Assembly (NCBI GenBank): GCA_003164255.1
Contig: PLST01000446.1
Span: 2,113-12,202 of the forward strand
Reading direction: 5' to 3'
DNA: 10,090 nt
Source: Acidobacteriaceae bacterium
Lineage (GTDB): Bacteria; Acidobacteriota; Terriglobia; Terriglobales; Acidobacteriaceae
Shown here one piece after another: positions 6,797 to 10,090 of the stretch; the first letter of the stretch is position 1, and each line of letters begins with the position of its first letter. Under the pieces are notes generated by a model. That model saw nothing but the letters and a program-made list of their open reading frames with translations, was not told the origin of the DNA and did not search any database. Made by a program: the position numbers and the translations under genes.

Positions 6797-6817
6797 TGGC
6801 GGAGAGAGTGGGATTCG
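6797..6817 (-). other. tRNA-Ser 3'-end fragment, probable attachment site (att)
   Basis: Read on the minus strand the 21 nt are CGAAT (part of the T-loop), CCCAC (T-stem 3' strand), TCTCTCC (acceptor 3' strand), G (discriminator base) and CCA. The TCTCTCC half-stem would pair with GGAGAGA, a common 5' acceptor strand of serine tRNAs, and G73 is usual for serine. To the right the sequence departs from a tRNA at once (TTCTTTC instead of the expected AACCC), so the tRNA body is absent. Identity starting in the T-loop and running to the 3' end is typical of tyrosine-integrase att sites. The integrase remnant lies downstream in the same orientation. Confidence 0.75.
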
Positions 6818-7129
6818 TTCTTTCTTCGCCCTTTTGCTTTCTGCAAGTTACAGAAAACACAATGCCAAGGTTCCAATAAATGCCAACGATCCAAGGGCTC
6901 CTTGCCCGCCATTGCCCGCCAGAGCGGAATCCACGCGACCGCGCAGGATAGATTTACTTCGGGCTCTCGGACTTCTAAGATTGAGTGTGGCTGGTGTCCA
7001 AACCGCGTCGCCGACGTAAAGGGCGAATGCGGTTGCGATGCGTTCTAACTCCACAAATTCCATATTACGTGCGTCACAACCTGGCTTCGCAACAAAATCG
7101 ATTCGCGCAATGTAATGGCCTAAGCTGGG
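6818..7129. other. Stretch right of the att fragment with no recognised gene
   Basis: No frame here has a convincing start or known motif. A 94-codon minus frame (7132 to 6848) ends in a hydrophobic tail (GSLAFIGTLALCFL), but it lacks a ribosome-binding site and matches nothing I know. This is probably element-end or decayed DNA. Confidence 0.5.
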
Positions 7130-7385
7130 CATGCTGATCTGGAAACGATTTTGAGGTATCTAAGACCAGGGGCCGCTCAAGAACGCATCGCAGAAGTGAG
7201 CGAGATCAAGTGGTATTGACCTGCATTCGGTCCGCCGCGAAACGCTGAACGGTCGTGTAGAAGCAAAGTCGCCTAAGACCAAAGGGGAGTTCAGTGGTAG
7301 AACGTCAGCTTCCCGTAGAGAACTTCTTGCAAAATCTCAATATATTCAAGAAAACGCAGAAATACATCTAAATGTTAAGGTTTGA
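7130..7385 (+). pseudogene. Possible frameshifted tyrosine-recombinase remnant
   Basis: One plus frame gives AAQERIAEVSEIKWY up to a TGA at 7217-7219. An overlapping frame continues from 7215 as IDLHSVRRETLNGRVEAKSP, then KTKG, to a TGA at 7383-7385. Joined, this resembles the first-Arg box of phage integrases (R-I-x-E-x2-x-L/I-R/K-W-x-D-I-D, then NG...PKTK). The shift could be a small deletion at TGGTATTGAC. The match is a short pattern recognised by eye, and the spacing between ID and RR is shorter than usual. No RHR-Y residues beyond the first Arg can be seen. It could equally be random. Confidence 0.25.
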
Positions 7386-8005
7386 CCGCCCGTCTCCGAC
7401 AGCATTTCTTTCCCGCCTACCGCCAAATTTCCCACTTTTCGTCAATTTTCAGATGCATGGACACCAAATTTGGACACCAAGTTCAGGGCAAGAATTCAGG
7501 TTCCGGGGTAGGTTTTTCCTGCGCATGGTTTTCGCTCAACTCCGGCACGCTGATCCTTGCAGCGAATGGCAGTTCCCATACCAATACATCCGTTCTGGCC
7601 TGCATAGCAGGCGACCACTACTACACCGTGGAGATCGCCATACAGATCGAGCCAGGGTGCGAAGCAGGCTTGATTCTGCTCTATATCCAGGCGCATACTG
7701 CGGGATTGACACTAGGCTCAAAAGGAGTCGGATTTATTCGAAACGGAGCCAGGACCGGCTCAAACGTTTCTGCAAATCGCGCGACATTTCGCTTGGTAAA
7801 CGAGCAACAAGATGTAGACATGTACTACCGCCTGCCCGGCGAGCCGTGGGTTCTTGTGAGGTCCGGGATCGATATAACCAGCTACAACGACAATAGCTTC
7901 GGCGGTTTCCTGGACGTAAGGCCTGCCCTTTATGCACCCGGAGCGAACTATGCCAAATTTCGTTCGCTTCTGTATACGCCCGCCGCAGTAGTTCCCACGC
8001 TTTAG
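7382..8005 (+). pseudogene. C-terminal fragment of a GH43-like glycosidase (beta-xylosidase type)
   Basis: A 207-codon open frame runs to the TAG at 8003-8005. Its left end begins only at a TTG with no ribosome-binding site; the internal ATG at 7457 lacks one too. From about residue 40 the product looks like the beta-sandwich C-terminal domain of GH43 xylosidases and arabinofuranosidases. The supporting segments are GTLILAANG (55-63), AGDHYYTVEIAIQIEPG (76 onward), AGLILLYIQ, RLVNEQQDVDMYYRLPGEPW, and SYNDNSFGGFLDVRPALY (167-184), which matches the family's S-x-Y-x-x-N-x-x-G-x-FLSLRPAL segment. The five-bladed propeller with the catalytic acids, which should precede it, is missing. The fragment is therefore almost certainly inactive. 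The first ~38 residues are unrelated sequence, so the break lies near 7495. Confidence 0.65.
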
Positions 8006-8396
8006 TTTTATGAATTACCAACAAGTACAGATGCTCGTTTTTGAAATTCTCCCACGCCGCTTATGCACACCCATCAAGTGCCAACTAGAAATAAACGAGT
8101 TGACCACGGATGAGACTTCATCCGCGTTTGGGTCGGTACGGCAGAAGAGCTGGGGCAAAAGTTCGTGAAAATCTCCGACCATTTGTTCGCCAATATCATA
8201 TCCTCGGCTCCTTGGCGATGATGAGAGCGAGTTTGAGGGAGTGAGCATCTCGTAAGAGCCGATATGCAACCTGGCCAGGGGATTCCGAATGCTATTGATC
8301 GCTTAGCAATAAACTGTGCGCCGCGGACTTTTCCCGAAATGCCTTTTTCGCAATGTGCCTGCCCGAAGCCAAGTCCTCATGTCCCATCATCGAGAC
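8006..8396. other. Convergent intergenic region between the GH43 and GH2 remnants
   Basis: No supported gene. The only notable structure is a perfect 7-bp stem, CGGATGA (8107-8113) with TCATCCG (8118-8124) and loop GACT, which could act as a terminator between the convergent genes but has no T-tract. An 84-codon minus frame (8269 to 8015) is unrecognised and has no ribosome-binding site. Confidence 0.5.
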
Positions 8397-10090
8397 TTAT
8401 TGCGATGGCAATCTTCCAAAGTACAGGCTGAGGTGGCCCTTGTACTCCCCTTTGGCAATTGCCGGTTGCCCCATTGGGCCCATGGATGTCGGTCCCCCAA
8501 ACTTGTTGCCAATCGCCGGGATGGCATGAAGGAAAGAAACTCCGGCATTCGGGAACGGTACCGCAACTTGCCCCAGCAAGTTTGACGGCGGGGTCTTTGG
8601 AGTAAAGATCTGCACGTAAATTGGAGAGTCGCCCAGCTGGTCCACCATCGCTGTGATCGGGCCTTCAGTGGTACCGAGTTGCAGCCAGCGGACACCGGAA
8701 TAGAAGCCCTTGAAAATCGGGTAGTCGAAGTGTTCTGCGGGTTTCAGGTCGTCCGGATCACCGTCAATAGTGTCGTTATAGGGCCTATTCCAAACGTCGA
8801 GAGTACCGCCGGCGAGACGATCTTGATACACGGGGCTGGGCCCGTCGCCGAGGAATCGCATGCCTTTCACATTCGCTTCGGGATAGTCGAACCCGATGCC
8901 AAAGTACTCCTGGGGGCCGCTCATGGCGTACACGTAGTCAATGGAGAGCCAACCGTTGGACCTGAGACGGTAGGTGAGCGATTTCATGGGGCCGTCGAAA
9001 GCCGCGGAGATGACCAGACTGTCACCGTCGATTACCTGACTTAGAGACGCCAGCCTGGAGTCCGGTGCAACGGCAGGTGGAGGAGGCGGCGGAAGCGGTG
9101 GCGTTTGCCTGCGTAGAGAAACGGGCCTGGGCCCCATTGCCACGACGCGAGGACCGTTGACTAGAGAGAACGATTTACCCTGCCGGGAGACTGAGATGAG
9201 CAGCCCGGTGGTCTTGCTGATCTGTAACGATAGATCGCCCGCTGCCGCAGTGAGTGTGTCACTGGTCTCGGTCGCAATAGGTTTTGCATGGCCGTCAGAA
9301 TGCTTCGCCTGGTCCAGCCGGCTTCCGAGACCGTCGACGGGCCAGACATAGGTCTGAATCACGCGGCCTGTCGAGTCATTGATGATGAGTCGGTTTGCAT
9401 CGGCTGCCTTCTTCCCGTTGCTTCCTGAGCCGGAAGCAGGCGGTCCCCAACCATCCCAGCTTGCCGTCGCCCCCGGCGCAAGCGAGCGGCCATGATCGGT
9501 CCGCGATGCCAGCACTATCGAACCCGAAGCCTCGTCCTTGAGTTAGCGAAAGGCGATCGTCTGCCATTCGTAGGTGCAGTTTTCCGCGTTGAGGAAGCCG
9601 TAACGGTTCGATACCGTGTAGGAACGCAAGCCGCCCTCAGGCGGGGTCACGATGATCGGCGACCAAAGATGCTTCACGGTATAAAAGCTTGCTTCCCGCT
9701 CGCGATACGGACCAACTATACCATCGGGGGCCATATTGCCCTGGGAATCGAGAATGCCACCCTTATCCGTGCGCTTAACATCTTCATCGACAAACGACCA
9801 GATGATTCCGCCGGCTCCTGCTTTACTCTTGAGAATGGCATCCCAATAGTCCTGCAACCCTGCTCCGGCCCCGCCATCAAAGTTGCCGTGCAGCATCTCC
9901 GTGGGCAACAAGACTGGATCTTGGGCAAGCTTCTGCTGCAAGACTTCATAGGTGGGGTAGTGCTTTGTATCGGCGATGCCTGGAGGATAGGCCGCCCACG
10001 GGTGCAGGACCGTGCGCTTCTGTGGGTCGTACTTTGCGAACTCGCCATCGAGATCGAAGTTGAATCCGCCTTCGTTGCCGTTGTCCCAGA
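8397..10090 (-). pseudogene. GH2 beta-galactosidase-like glycosidase, partial and interrupted by an in-frame TAA
   Basis: The gene enters from the right edge and ends at TAA 8399-8397. The visible frame begins WDNGNEGGFN, where the Glu (codon 10073-10071) is the GH2 acid/base. PTEMLHGNF follows with the nucleophile Glu (codon 9899-9897), then IIWSFVDEDVKR closes the TIM barrel. The post-barrel beta-sandwich (SPIIVTPP, SNRYGFLNAENCTYEWQTIAF) is broken by TAA at 9545-9543, and the same frame continues as LKDEASGSIVLASR. The remainder resembles the LacZ-type domain 5: LSLQISKTTGLLISVSRQGK, FLGDGPSPVYQDRL, DVWNRPYNDT, with a PPLPPPPPP linker at 9101-9075. Such enzymes cleave beta-galactosides or related glycans, often in the periplasm. 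A single stop with everything else intact suggests a recent nonsense mutation, or a base-call error. The truncated product would keep the catalytic residues but lose about 380 C-terminal residues. Confidence 0.82.

Noticed and set aside
6797..6817. A complete tRNA-Ser gene
   Set aside because: Only the 3' end is present; sequence to the right lacks the T-stem 5' strand, variable arm, anticodon arm and 5' acceptor strand.
6848..7132. A 94-codon minus frame with a hydrophobic tail
   Set aside because: No ribosome-binding site, no known motif, and a mixed composition that does not look selected.
8015..8269. An 84-codon minus frame in the convergent intergenic region
   Set aside because: No start signal and no recognisable family; not supportable as a gene.

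Overview
The window reads as a stretch of a soil- or sediment-type bacterial chromosome of moderately high GC. Gene content and protein style (a GMC oxidoreductase with its subunit-3 partner, a long flotillin-like SPFH protein, an NmrA-family protein and GH2/GH43-type glycan enzymes) suggest Acidobacteriota. That taxon is an inference; no rRNA or other marker gene is present.

Left part (1-5917), intact and orderly. On the minus strand a GMC-family sugar/alcohol dehydrogenase (2122 to 416) overlaps by 4 nt the start of a gluconate-2-dehydrogenase-subunit-3-like gene (419 to 1, running off the edge). The catalytic subunit has no signal peptide, while the small subunit has a twin-arginine-like N-terminus. 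The pair therefore looks like a 'hitch-hiker' periplasmic dehydrogenase, and a C-x2-C-x2-C-x3-C motif in the large subunit may hold an Fe-S cluster. Divergently, on the plus strand, lie a 676-aa flotillin-like membrane protein (2452-4482) and, after a 392-nt gap, an NmrA-like NAD(P)-binding protein (4875-5843) followed by a strong hairpin terminator (5881-5917).

Middle part (5918-7385), a gene graveyard with a mobile-element scar. On the minus strand the sequence shows, in order: a 21-nt segment (6797-6817) matching the 3' end of a serine tRNA including CCA; three 10-bp tandem repeats; a hairpin; three spaced GGGGTATTT-type direct repeats; and a ribosome-binding site followed by the first ~59 codons of a P4-like tyrosine integrase. 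The integrase carries two in-frame TAG codons and then loses homology. This is the classic arrangement of a tRNA-targeted integrative element, but both the tRNA body and the integrase body are gone. A second, weaker recombinase-like remnant, frameshifted and on the plus strand, may lie at 7130-7385.

Right part (7382-10090), broken carbohydrate genes. A plus-strand open frame holds only the C-terminal beta-sandwich-like part of a GH43-type glycosidase. It converges with a minus-strand GH2 beta-galactosidase-like gene that enters from the right edge, keeps its catalytic glutamates, and is interrupted by one in-frame TAA in the domain after the barrel. Two damaged glycosidases next to a decayed integration site suggest a degraded accessory island. 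I see no CRISPR array, no complete RNA gene and no convincing new defence system.
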